Shown in pieces: positions 6,824 through 14,920 of a DNA stretch of 21,829 bases. The notes beneath the pieces were generated by a model. It worked only from the letters and a program-made list of their open reading frames with translations, did not search any database and was not told the DNA's origin. The stretch's first letter is position 1. Every line of letters begins with the position of its first letter. A program made the position numbers and the translations under genes. Origin of the DNA: UBA1388 sp964555515 (lineage in GTDB: Bacteria; Patescibacteriota; Microgenomatia; UBA1400; PJMF01); NCBI GenBank assembly GCA_964555515.1, contig CAZKSJ010000012.1, positions 1 through 21,829 on the forward strand. The letters run 5' to 3'.

Positions 6824-7873
6824 ATGCCAAAACCAAGTCCAAAAAGCAATCCAGAACGCAGTCCAAAACCAAACACAACAAGTGCCAACAGCAATCAAAA
6901 TAATGATGAGGAACTGCTTATCACTTCGCTAAGAGCCAACAGGTGGGATGAGTTTTATGGTCAGAACTCAATTAAAGAATCCCTGTTAATCGCTATCCAG
7001 GCCTCACAATCCCGTAACGAACCTCTTGATCACGTCCTGTTGTATGGGCCACCTGGGTTGGGCAAAACCACGTTGTCACACCTCATCTCGCTTGAGCTAG
7101 GCACCAACTTACGTACTACGTCTGGGACGGCATTGACTAAGGTGGGCGATCTAGCCGCCATTCTCACCAATCTTCAACCTGGGGACGTGCTGTTTATTGA
7201 TGAAGTGCATCGGTTGCCTAAAGCCGTGGAAGAAACCCTATATCCCGCCATGGAAGACTATGCCTTGGATATCGTCATTGGCAAAGGTCCATCGGCACGC
7301 ACCCTACGATTGGAACTGCCTAAATTTACGCTAGTTGCAGCCACCACTCGCTATGGTTTATTGACAGGACCCTTCCGTGATCGCTTTGGGTTGGTGCACC
7401 GGCTGACGTACTACACGCCAACATCACTGATGACTATTCTGAAGCAAGCCGCGCAAAAGCTGCGCATTACGCTTGATGAAGAGAGCGCGCTGGTTCTGGC
7501 AAAAAGAGCCCGCGGCACCCCGCGCATCGCTTTAAAACTTCTCAAGCGCGTGCGTGATTTTGTCCAAGTCAAAAATTTGCCTGCCATTTCTCCTCAGTCT
7601 GTCAGTCAAGCACTGGCGATGTACACCATTGACGAAGCAGGTCTGGACGAGGCTGACCGGCGACTATTAATTCAAGTGGTGACCAAACATCACGGTGGTC
7701 CAGTCGGCTTATCCACTCTCGCCGCGACGCTGAGTGAGGACACCATCACCATTGAAGAAGTGATTGAACCATATTTGTTGCAGATCGGCTTTTTGAAACG
7801 TACTCCTAAAGGCAGGGTCGTCACCCGCGCTGCCTGCGATCACTTGAAACTTGCGTATCCAGCCGAAATCTAG
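6824..7873 (+). CDS. ruvB: Holliday junction branch migration DNA helicase RuvB
   Basis: RuvB is the hexameric AAA+ motor that drives branch migration with RuvA. The 349-residue product shows Walker A GPPGLGKTT (75-83), Walker B LFIDEVHRL (Asp126, Glu127), the sensor/arginine-finger segment ATTRYGLLTGPFRDRFG (173-189), and the C-terminal winged-helix region with DEAGLDEADRRLL and PYLLQIGFLKRTPKGRV. The first 27 residues are a low-complexity Lys/Pro/Ser/Asn tail. The usual LRP(R/K)xLdeyxGQ motif reads LRANRWDEFYGQ. The catalytic machinery looks intact. The start is 3 bp after the ruvA stop without a Shine-Dalgarno, implying translational coupling. A hairpin terminator at 7947-7981 ends this unit. 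Confidence 0.96.
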   Translation: MPKPSPKSNPERSPKPNTTSANSNQNNDEELLITSLRANRWDEFYGQNSIKESLLIAIQASQSRNEPLDHVLLYGPPGLGKTTLSHLISLELGTNLRTTSGTALTKVGDLAAILTNLQPGDVLFIDEVHRLPKAVEETLYPAMEDYALDIVIGKGPSARTLRLELPKFTLVAATTRYGLLTGPFRDRFGLVHRLTYYTPTSLMTILKQAAQKLRITLDEESALVLAKRARGTPRIALKLLKRVRDFVQVKNLPAISPQSVSQALAMYTIDEAGLDEADRRLLIQVVTKHHGGPVGLSTLAATLSEDTITIEEVIEPYLLQIGFLKRTPKGRVVTRAACDHLKLAYPAEI

Positions 7874-7946
7874 CAGCCTACTTCTTTCCGTTCGCTGAGC
7901 CGTTGACTGACCACAAATTCTTCTTTAATCAAATTAGCATAGTCCT

Positions 7947-7981
7947 AGTTGATTTGGTCAAGTTAAATCGACTGTTTTTTT
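7947..7981 (+). terminator. Rho-independent terminator downstream of ruvB
   Basis: AGTTGATTT (7947-7955) pairs with AAATCGACT (7965-7973) across a 9-nt loop, giving a 9-bp stem with one G-U wobble. One G and seven T (7975-7981) follow. It is A/T-rich but has the correct geometry and lies 73 bp after the ruvB stop. It separates the ruv unit from the glycan operon that begins at 8021. Confidence 0.75.
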
Positions 7982-8008
7982 ACTCTGTACCAGTGAGACG
8001 GACTTGAG

Positions 8009-8014
8009 TATACT
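8009..8014 (+). promoter_or_regulatory. Candidate -10 element (TATACT) heading the glycan operon
   Basis: TATACT ends 6 nt before the ATG at 8021 and 28 nt after the terminator T-tract. The hexamer is identical to the one at 1701-1706. No convincing -35 or Shine-Dalgarno is present, so a leaderless or near-leaderless mRNA is likely. Confidence 0.5.
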
Positions 8015-8020
8015 AAGCCT

Positions 8021-8614
8021 ATGACAGAATCATCCTTACTTAGAAAAGTTGGCCGACGCTTGAGCGCCATTTGGCTGGAACTCATCACCGGCTTTCTGTG
8101 GTGGGGGGTAGGCTATCTGCCATTTCATCATTTACGGCGTTTCTTTTATCGGCTTGCTGGAATGAAAATTGGCACTGGCTCAACCTTGCACATGATGGGC
8201 AGGATATACGATCCCCGGCACATTCTGATTGGTGAGGACACCATCATTGGCGAACAATTTGTTTTGGATGGACGCCGCCAACTACCTGGATCTAAAGGGG
8301 GGTTGACCATTGGCAACCATGTTGATATTGCCTCTCAAGTGATGATTTGGACAAGCGAACACGATCTGGCTGACCCAACCATGAAGCCTAGAGAAGAGCC
8401 AGTGGTAATTGAAGATTATGTGTTTATCGGCCCCAGAGCAATCATTTTACCTGGAGTCACCATTCATCGTGGTGCGGTGGTCGCTGCTGGAGCGGTGGTG
8501 ACCAAGGATGTACCAACTTGTCAGATGGTGGCAGGTATTCCTGCCAAGCAGATCGCTACTCGCGACGAAAGTGCCCTGGGTTATACCCTCGGTCGGACTC
8601 GTTGGTTTCAATAA
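8021..8614 (+). CDS. Left-handed beta-helix (hexapeptide repeat) sugar O-acetyltransferase
   Basis: This 197-residue enzyme should move an acetyl group from acetyl-CoA to a sugar hydroxyl. A hydrophobic or amphipathic N-terminal segment (about 13-36) may hold it at the membrane. Hexapeptide repeats of the form (I/L/V)Gxxxx run from about residue 50 to 165 (IGEDTIIGEQF, LTIGNHVDIAS, VFIGPRAIILPGVTI). His114 in WTSEHD is in the expected catalytic position, and GAVVAAGAVVTKDVP...VAGIPAK (151-176) is the standard CoA-binding turn. It resembles the WcaF/maltose-acetyltransferase group. It is the first gene of the glycan operon, so O-acetylation of the polymer or a lipid-linked intermediate is the likely role. 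The exact substrate cannot be told from sequence. Confidence 0.88.
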   Translation: MTESSLLRKVGRRLSAIWLELITGFLWWGVGYLPFHHLRRFFYRLAGMKIGTGSTLHMMGRIYDPRHILIGEDTIIGEQFVLDGRRQLPGSKGGLTIGNHVDIASQVMIWTSEHDLADPTMKPREEPVVIEDYVFIGPRAIILPGVTIHRGAVVAAGAVVTKDVPTCQMVAGIPAKQIATRDESALGYTLGRTRWFQ

Positions 8615-8629
8615 AGGAAGAGAGTTTTG

Positions 8630-9616
8630 GTGGCAAAAAAAATGCTTTTATCAGTTTGTTTGGTTTCATATAACACGGCGGAGTTGACAATCGCCGCCGT
8701 CAAATCAGTCATCAAGGATATCAAGCAGTCTGAACTTCTTGCCAAAGCATCAGAAGTGATTGTGGTTGATAATGACTCGCACGATGACTCAGTTAAACAA
8801 CTCAATGCTTTAAAAAATTCAGCTGCCTCCCCGATCCAAGTGCTGGTGAGCAAATCCAATCGAGGATTTGCTGGCGCCAACAATTATGCCATCAAGCATT
8901 CTACTGGTGAGTACATCTTGCTCCTCAATTCAGATACGTATGTTCAGTCTGGTTCGCTCACTTCACTCGTGCAGACAATGATGGCGACGCCAGATGAAAG
9001 TACGGCGACGCTCGGATCACGACAGGGCAAACTTGATCACCTGGGTGTCTTGGCAGCCACACTGCTCAACCCCGACGGTAGCATCCAGCCTCAGGGCGGC
9101 TCACTGCCAAACCTTTTTTCTTTACTCAACCACCTGTGGTTCTTGGATGATCTACCATTGATTGGTCGCTTTTTACCATCAACTCAGCACACAGGCTGGC
9201 GTGCCCCCAAACTTACTACCGACCAATTAATCAAAACAGGTTGGGTTGCTGGCACTGCCATGCTTATCAAGCGAGATCTTATCAAAGAAGTGGGTTTACT
9301 AGATGAGCATATCTTTATGTATGGCGAGGACGTGGAGCTCTGCTTACGAGCAACGCATCACCACTGGGATGTTGCGATCCATCCACAAGCATACGTGACA
9401 CACTTGCAAGCTGCTAGCTCCAGCAAATTAAATGCGGTTGTGGGAGAGATGAACGGGTATCTATACATTTGGGCGAAGCATTTTCCAGCCTGGCAATCGG
9501 TTCTTGCCAAAGCGATCATCTTCTCGGGAATTTGGTTGCGGATGATCATTTTTGGTACAATTGGTCAGTCTGACCGACGCAAACTTTATCAGGAAGCACT
9601 TACTCAAATCAAGTAG
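8630..9616 (+). CDS. GT2 family glycosyltransferase (rhamnosyltransferase-like)
   Basis: This 328-residue GT-A enzyme is of the inverting GT2 type. The N-terminal nucleotide-binding part is SVCLVSYNTAE followed by VIVVDNDSHDDS, then NRGFAGANNYA and LLLNSDTYV, where Asn100-Ser101-Asp102 replaces the DXD motif. The acceptor-side motif FMYGEDVELCLRA contains the conserved Glu233-Asp234 pair. This is the pattern of WbbL/RfbF-like rhamnosyltransferases, but donor use varies widely. A hydrophobic stretch near the C-terminus (AIIFSGIWLRMIIFG) may contact the membrane. I chose GTG at 8630, 7 nt after the purine-rich AAGGAAGAG (8614-8622). TTG at 8627 and ATG at 8642 are alternatives. It follows the acetyltransferase by 15 bp. 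Confidence 0.88.
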   Translation: MAKKMLLSVCLVSYNTAELTIAAVKSVIKDIKQSELLAKASEVIVVDNDSHDDSVKQLNALKNSAASPIQVLVSKSNRGFAGANNYAIKHSTGEYILLLNSDTYVQSGSLTSLVQTMMATPDESTATLGSRQGKLDHLGVLAATLLNPDGSIQPQGGSLPNLFSLLNHLWFLDDLPLIGRFLPSTQHTGWRAPKLTTDQLIKTGWVAGTAMLIKRDLIKEVGLLDEHIFMYGEDVELCLRATHHHWDVAIHPQAYVTHLQAASSSKLNAVVGEMNGYLYIWAKHFPAWQSVLAKAIIFSGIWLRMIIFGTIGQSDRRKLYQEALTQIK

Positions 9617-9632
9617 TAACCTAAACATATCG

Positions 9633-11399
9633 ATGAACTTACTTAAAAAATCTTTAGCGTGGTTTGATCAGTATGGCTTGTTAGTTGTCGCCAGTTTTTT
9701 GTTAGCCTTTATTCCACTTTACCCCAAACTTCCGCTCTTTGAAGCGATACCAGGATATATTGTACGTGTCAGGTTAGAAGATTTGCTGGTTTTCATGGCT
9801 CTCGTGTTGTGGGGAATCCAACTTTTCAGAAAAAAAGTCGCCTGGAAAACTCCACTGACTTACATCATTATTGCTTACGCTGTGGCCGGATTTTTGTCAA
9901 TCGTGTCGGCCGTCTTTATCACCAAAACCGTACCTTTTGAATTACTACACATTGGCAAAACTGCCCTGCATTACTTGAGATATCTGGAATATTTTTCACT
10001 GTTTTTCATTCTCTATTCGGCAATTAAGACTACCAAGGACGCCTTTATTGCCTTGATCGTGATCATTGGCACGTTGACAGCGGTCAGCATCTATGGCATC
10101 GGTCAAAAATACTATTATTGGCCGGTTTACTCCACCATGAACCGTGAGTTTAGTAAGGGCATTCGGCTCTACTTGACTGAGCACGCCCGGGTGCAATCCA
10201 CCTTTGGCGGTCACTACGACTTAGGGGCATATTTGGTGATTACGTTACCACTCGTGTTGACTGCCTACTACTTTGTCAAAAAAAAGGGCCATAAATTTTT
10301 GGTAGGGTTGATCTTCATCCTTGGACTGTGGTTGCTAACGGTCACCGCTGCCCGAACCTCATTCGCCGGCTTTGCGATTGCCGCCGCTGTCTTATTAGTG
10401 CTGGTTGGGTTTTATAAGCATGCGTCGATCAAACAACGGCTATGGTGGATTACGTCCCGTTCAGCTGGATTGTTGGTCATCACGCTGATCATGCTATCAG
10501 TGTTTGGCGATGATATGTCTGAACGACTGCTACAAATCGTGGACTCTCATCCCACTACTCATGATTTTTACCATAATACTAATCGCAAACGCAAAGATTT
10601 GATTGCATCTATAGAAAACATCTTGCTCTCTGATTCGCAACAAGAACAACTTGATAATCTGAAACCACAAAAACCTAAAAATGCTATCTCAGTTGAGGAG
10701 GCCGCTGTTTTGGTGGCTTCAGATCAAAGACCCACTCCCGTCAGACCAAGTGACGTTTATGTCAATGTGCCTGTACTTGAAACAGTTGCCACCCAATCGG
10801 CTGATGGCACCATCACTCAAACTCAAGTTGAGACTGATCGCACTTATTCATTGAATGCGCTCAACTTTGGGCTATCTTTCGCCATTCGGCTAGACACTCT
10901 TTGGCCACGAGCATTGCAAGGCTTCTACACCAATCCTTTACTCGGTACGGGTTATGCTACCCTCACCAAAGAGTCAATTGAACAGTTTACTGAAGCAGAA
11001 AGCACCGATAATAATTTCCTGCGGACTCTGGGTGAAACTGGCCTGCTCGGCTTCGTGACTTTTTATGGCGCTTTAGTCTTATCGCTCGCCGGCGCCTGGC
11101 GGTTATACAAAGCCAAACCGACCGATCAAGTCGTCATGATTTTTGCGATCGCTTATTTAGCCGGCTCGCTTGGTTTGTTATTCAACGCCATTTTTATCGA
11201 TGTGTTTGCCGCTTCCAAAGTTGCTTTCACCCTGTGGGCACTGGCTGGTATCGTGCTCGCGATTGAAGCCAACTTACTCAAAACCACGCCAGCAGTCAGA
11301 ACTGCGCCAACATCAACGAGTACCAAGGCCAAGTCACATACTTCAGCGCCCACCAAAAATCAAAAAAAACCACGTCGTAAGGCAAAGAAAAAACAATGA
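9633..11399 (+). CDS. O-antigen ligase / Wzy-type polymerase family membrane protein
   Basis: This is a 588-residue multi-pass protein of the Wzy_C superfamily, which joins or polymerises lipid-linked glycans on the outer face of the membrane. About ten membrane helices are visible. Family motifs include STFGGHYDLGAYL, TAARTSFAGF, NPLLGTGYATL and NNFLRTLGETGLLGF. Two features are odd. The large extracytoplasmic loop carries an extra soluble segment of about 120 residues (about 295-415). The C-terminal 30 or so residues form a Lys/Thr/Ser-rich tail ending in KKPRRKAKKKQ. The position usually occupied by His in the HN-x-(F/Y)-L motif is Asp (DNNFL), which is also common among polymerases, so ligase and polymerase cannot be separated. 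The ATG at 9633 is preferred because upstream in-frame codons lie inside the previous gene. The stop overlaps the next start (ATGA). Confidence 0.85.
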   Translation: MNLLKKSLAWFDQYGLLVVASFLLAFIPLYPKLPLFEAIPGYIVRVRLEDLLVFMALVLWGIQLFRKKVAWKTPLTYIIIAYAVAGFLSIVSAVFITKTVPFELLHIGKTALHYLRYLEYFSLFFILYSAIKTTKDAFIALIVIIGTLTAVSIYGIGQKYYYWPVYSTMNREFSKGIRLYLTEHARVQSTFGGHYDLGAYLVITLPLVLTAYYFVKKKGHKFLVGLIFILGLWLLTVTAARTSFAGFAIAAAVLLVLVGFYKHASIKQRLWWITSRSAGLLVITLIMLSVFGDDMSERLLQIVDSHPTTHDFYHNTNRKRKDLIASIENILLSDSQQEQLDNLKPQKPKNAISVEEAAVLVASDQRPTPVRPSDVYVNVPVLETVATQSADGTITQTQVETDRTYSLNALNFGLSFAIRLDTLWPRALQGFYTNPLLGTGYATLTKESIEQFTEAESTDNNFLRTLGETGLLGFVTFYGALVLSLAGAWRLYKAKPTDQVVMIFAIAYLAGSLGLLFNAIFIDVFAASKVAFTLWALAGIVLAIEANLLKTTPAVRTAPTSTSTKAKSHTSAPTKNQKKPRRKAKKKQ

Positions 11400-12844
11400 A
11401 GCTGAAATCACCACGTAATTGGTTACTAATTCTAATTGTTTTATTAGCCCTTGCCCTCAGACTTTACAAAATTAACAACCCAGTTCTTGACTGGCACAGT
11501 TTTCGCCAGGCAGATACCGCGAGCGTTACTCGGGAATACGTTAAGCACGGCATCAACATCCTGGTTCCCCGTTATCACGATTTATCAAATATTCAGTCTG
11601 GCCAGCTCAATTTGGAAGGCTACCGGATGGTAGAGTTCCCCTTCATCAACGCCTTCATTGCCTGGCTTGTGCTTACATTCCCATGGTTGGGTATCGACAT
11701 TACGTCACGGATGATCTCGGTTTTATTTTCATTAGGCACCATCATCTCTCTATTTTATCTTGTCAAGAGATATTCTGGCTCAAAAGTTGCTTACCTGTCT
11801 GCTTTAATGGTGGCCGTTCTACCGTTCAGCGTCTATTACTCAAGGGTAATATTGCCCGAACCAGCCATGTTGTTTTTTTTGGTATTTTCCCTAGCTGCTT
11901 ACCTTAACTGGACAACCAGCCGACATTGGGGCTGGTATGTAACTGCACTTTTGAGCCTAGCCCTTGCCTTATTGCTCAAACCATTTGTAGTCTTCTTTAT
12001 GCCCATCCTACTTGCCATCACTTGGGCAGAGTATGGATTCAATTATAAAAAGGGTTGGCCGGTTTTGCCGCTGATCGTGATTAGTGGGTTGCCATTTCTC
12101 TGGTGGCGATACTGGATTCAGCAATTTCCAAGTGGAATTCCCGCCACCAACCAACTGCTCAATGACTTTGATGGTCATCCCATGCGCTTTCGACCAGCTT
12201 GGTTTAGGGTACTAGGTTATGAGCGGTTAATTAAACTCATTTCTGGCATTGCGCTGTTCATATTTTTTCCCTTTAGCATTTTCAAATTAGATAAAAAAGA
12301 ACTTGTCATCTACGGTAGTTGGTGGTTGGGCGTGTTGGCTTATTTCAGCGTGTTCGCGGCTGGCAGCGTCCGCCATGACTATTATCAAGTGATCATGATT
12401 CCAATTGTGGCCATTACCATCGCTCGAGGTATTGTTATCACCGAGCAGCTGCTTGCCAAGTACTTACCAGGACATTTGCCGACGGTGGTTCTAATGGGCG
12501 TCCTCGTCACGGGCTTATTGATCTCTGCTTATCAAGTTAAGGGTTTTTATCAAATTAATCACGACGAATATCTTGAGGCCGGAGCTGCAGCGGACAGATT
12601 GCTGCCACCTGATGCAAAGATCATCGCCCAAGCAAATGGGGATACTCTGTTTTTGTACCAAACCAATCGCACCGGCTGGCCAATTGGTTTCAGCATTGAT
12701 GAAAAGATTCAAGACGGAGCAGAGTACTATGTCACCACAGCGATGGATGATGAAGCCAAAGAGCTGGAAGCAAAGTACTTTACTATCGAAAAATCGCCAG
12801 TCTACTTAATTTTAGATTTGACTAAGCAAAAGGAGCAGCCATGA
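11396..12844 (+). CDS. GT-C fold (GT39/PMT/ArnT-like) membrane glycosyltransferase
   Basis: This 482-residue protein with about eleven hydrophobic segments is predicted to use polyprenyl-phosphate sugars on the outer face. After the first helix (about 8-23) the loop DWHSFRQADTASVTREY contains acidic residues (Asp32, Asp40) in the position of the GT39 catalytic Asp. The YSRVILPEPAMLFF motif and GSVRHDYYQ are typical of this GT-C group. A short soluble C-terminal part (about 390-482) follows the last helix. It is only distantly similar to the GT-C at 1711, which has an SFWLDE loop instead, so the two probably act on different donors or acceptors. It overlaps the preceding ligase/polymerase stop by 4 nt and the following GT4 start by 4 nt (ATGA at both ends), strong evidence for one operon. 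Confidence 0.83.
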   Translation: MKLKSPRNWLLILIVLLALALRLYKINNPVLDWHSFRQADTASVTREYVKHGINILVPRYHDLSNIQSGQLNLEGYRMVEFPFINAFIAWLVLTFPWLGIDITSRMISVLFSLGTIISLFYLVKRYSGSKVAYLSALMVAVLPFSVYYSRVILPEPAMLFFLVFSLAAYLNWTTSRHWGWYVTALLSLALALLLKPFVVFFMPILLAITWAEYGFNYKKGWPVLPLIVISGLPFLWWRYWIQQFPSGIPATNQLLNDFDGHPMRFRPAWFRVLGYERLIKLISGIALFIFFPFSIFKLDKKELVIYGSWWLGVLAYFSVFAAGSVRHDYYQVIMIPIVAITIARGIVITEQLLAKYLPGHLPTVVLMGVLVTGLLISAYQVKGFYQINHDEYLEAGAAADRLLPPDAKIIAQANGDTLFLYQTNRTGWPIGFSIDEKIQDGAEYYVTTAMDDEAKELEAKYFTIEKSPVYLILDLTKQKEQP

Positions 12845-14034
12845 AAATATTAATGCTCACTCCTTATTTGCCATACCCATTGCACTCTGGGGGACAGATT
12901 AGAACCTATAATTTTTTGAAGCAACTCTCCTCCAAACATCAGGTGACGTTGTTTGCCTTGATCAAAGATGACGACGAAAAAAAATACATCCCAATTTTGA
13001 AGCAATTTTGTCAAGAAGTACAAGTTTTTAAAAGGTCTAAGAAGCCTTTTACATGGAGAAATATTTTTAAAACAGCGGGCTCGTCCTATCCTTTCTTGGT
13101 GATTAGAAACTATGTCGGTGAAGTAAAGAGTGCTGTGGCAGCAGAGCTCAAGAAAAATCAGTATGACCTGATTCACGCTGAAACTTTTTACATGATGCCA
13201 CATCTGCCTGCTACAAAGGTGCCTGTTTTGTTGGTTGAACAAACAATTGAGTATTTGGGATATGAAAGTTATGCCGCCAAGGCACCCTGGCTACTCAGGC
13301 CAATTCTGAATATCGATATTCAAAAAATTAAGTACTGGGAAACACACTATTGGCAAACCTGCACTAAATTGGTGGTGATGAGCAATGAAGATAAGAGCTA
13401 CATTGCCAAAAGTATGTCTGATCCAACTAAAATCGCTGTGGTGGAGAACGGCGTCGATACGGAGTGGTTTGCAGAAAAACAACGCCACGAACCGCTACAG
13501 CCAACGTTATTATCGGTTGGTACTTTTAAGTGGTTGCCCAATGTCGAAGCAGTACGATTTTTGGTTGATCAAATTTGGCCAGCGATCAAAGCAGAGATTA
13601 ATCAAGCCCAATTATGGATCGTCGGTGCTTCTCCCACAGACGAAATTCGTAATTTGGCGAATAGAGACGACCACATCACCGTCACTGGTGATATTCCAGA
13701 CATTAGAGATGCCTTTGCCGGCTCACATGTCTTGATTGCTCCTGTTTTTAGTGGTAAAGGTACTAGATACAAAATTTTGGAAGCGTTGGCGGCTGGCACA
13801 CCAGTCGTCGCAACCGCCACCGCCGTGGAAGGGCTTGGCGTTAAACACAATCAACAGGTAATGGTCAGCAATCAGGCTGAAGAGATGGCAGCATATGCCA
13901 TCAAACTCATTAATTCGCCAGCAGACCGAAAACGCTTGGCAAAAAATGGCCGGAAGTTTGTCCAGCAAAATTTTGACTGGATGCTCATTTCAAAAAAACT
14001 TGATAGTATTTATCGCAGCATTGGACAAAAGTAA
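12841..14034 (+). CDS. GT4 family glycosyltransferase lacking the first Glu of EX7E
   Basis: The product has 397 residues and a GT-B fold. The N-terminus MKILMLTPYLPYPLHSGGQIRT is the glycine-loop start common to GT4. LLSVGTFKWLPNVEAVRFL opens the C-terminal domain, and WIVGASPTDEI and TGDIPDIRDAFAGSHVLIAP lead to GKGTRYKILEALAAGTPVVAT. The second Glu of the EX7E motif is present (Glu314), but the first position is Lys306. This is typical of the subgroup with a GxGxRxKxLEA motif, seen in EpsH/PEP-CTERM-associated and related exopolysaccharide transferases, so it is not by itself evidence of inactivity. An AAGGAG Shine-Dalgarno lies 5 nt before the ATG, and the start overlaps the preceding stop. 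Donor sugar is unknown. Confidence 0.86.
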   Translation: MKILMLTPYLPYPLHSGGQIRTYNFLKQLSSKHQVTLFALIKDDDEKKYIPILKQFCQEVQVFKRSKKPFTWRNIFKTAGSSYPFLVIRNYVGEVKSAVAAELKKNQYDLIHAETFYMMPHLPATKVPVLLVEQTIEYLGYESYAAKAPWLLRPILNIDIQKIKYWETHYWQTCTKLVVMSNEDKSYIAKSMSDPTKIAVVENGVDTEWFAEKQRHEPLQPTLLSVGTFKWLPNVEAVRFLVDQIWPAIKAEINQAQLWIVGASPTDEIRNLANRDDHITVTGDIPDIRDAFAGSHVLIAPVFSGKGTRYKILEALAAGTPVVATATAVEGLGVKHNQQVMVSNQAEEMAAYAIKLINSPADRKRLAKNGRKFVQQNFDWMLISKKLDSIYRSIGQK

Positions 14035-14041
14035 GCATTTT

Positions 14042-14920
14042 ATGTCAGAAAAGAAAATCGACCTAGAAATCATTGTTCTCACCTTTAACAGTGAGTTTTG
14101 GTTAAAAAAAACCTTGACTAGCATAAAAGCAAATTTCATTGATCAATCTAAGTATCAGGTAGTAGTGACAGTGGTTGATAATCAGAGCAACGATCAGACT
14201 GTGCAAATGCTACGAGCAGACTTTAAATGGGTGCGGCTCATCACCCTTGATGAGAATTTAGGATTTGCGGCGGGGAATAACCAAGGATTGAAACAAAGTC
14301 GTGGCCGTTATGTGATGCTGCTTAACTCTGATGTTGAGTTCACAAACGATTCCAACTTGGACTTGCTTTTAGATTTTATGGAAGAAAATCCAACCGCTGG
14401 AGCAATTTCGCCCAAGGTCATTTTTACTGATGGGGGGCTAGACCCAGCCTGTCATCGTGGCGAGCCAACCCCTTGGGCTTCGTTTTGCTACTTCACAGGC
14501 CTTGCCTCCCTCTTTCCACACAGCCGTCTATTTGCCAGCTACCATCAAACCTACAAAGTAATTGACACCATCCATACAATTGACGCATGTACCGGTGCGG
14601 CAATGATTGTCAGACAAACAGCCATCGACAAAATTGGTTTGCTAGATGAACGCTTCTTTATCTACGCCGAAGATCTTGACTGGTGCCGGCGCCTTAGAGA
14701 AGCTGGCTACACAATAGTTTTTTATCCACAAGTTAAAGTCATCCATCACAAGTATAAATCTGGCATCAAAGGATCTTCTAAACAAATTGCCCGTCAAACA
14801 GAGCGCCATTTTTATGATACCATGCTACAATACTACGACAAATATTATCGTGACTCGTATCCAGAGCTGATGCGTTCCATAATTCGGTATTTTATTATTA
14901 TTAAAAAGGGAGCTACATGA
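14042..14920 (+). CDS. GT2 family glycosyltransferase (rhamnosyltransferase-like)
   Basis: This is a 292-residue GT-A enzyme. Motifs in order are IVLTFNSEFWLKKTL, VVDNQSNDQTV, ENLGFAAGNNQG, LLNSDVEF (Asn95-Ser96-Asp97, a DXD variant), DACTGAAMIVRQ and FIYAEDLDWCRRLREAGY (Glu210-Asp211). It belongs to the same broad WbbL-like subgroup as the GT2 at 8630, but the two differ across most of their length, so they likely add different residues or linkages. The open frame extends upstream into the previous gene. I chose the ATG at 14042, 7 bp after the preceding stop, because it places the GT2 motif at the normal distance from the N-terminus. There is no clear Shine-Dalgarno. The stop overlaps the next start (ATGA). 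Confidence 0.87.
   Translation: MSEKKIDLEIIVLTFNSEFWLKKTLTSIKANFIDQSKYQVVVTVVDNQSNDQTVQMLRADFKWVRLITLDENLGFAAGNNQGLKQSRGRYVMLLNSDVEFTNDSNLDLLLDFMEENPTAGAISPKVIFTDGGLDPACHRGEPTPWASFCYFTGLASLFPHSRLFASYHQTYKVIDTIHTIDACTGAAMIVRQTAIDKIGLLDERFFIYAEDLDWCRRLREAGYTIVFYPQVKVIHHKYKSGIKGSSKQIARQTERHFYDTMLQYYDKYYRDSYPELMRSIIRYFIIIKKGAT

Noticed and set aside
12850..13242. 130-codon minus-strand open frame inside the GT4 gene
   Set aside because: It lies wholly opposite a clear GT4 coding sequence and its translation shows no family motif.
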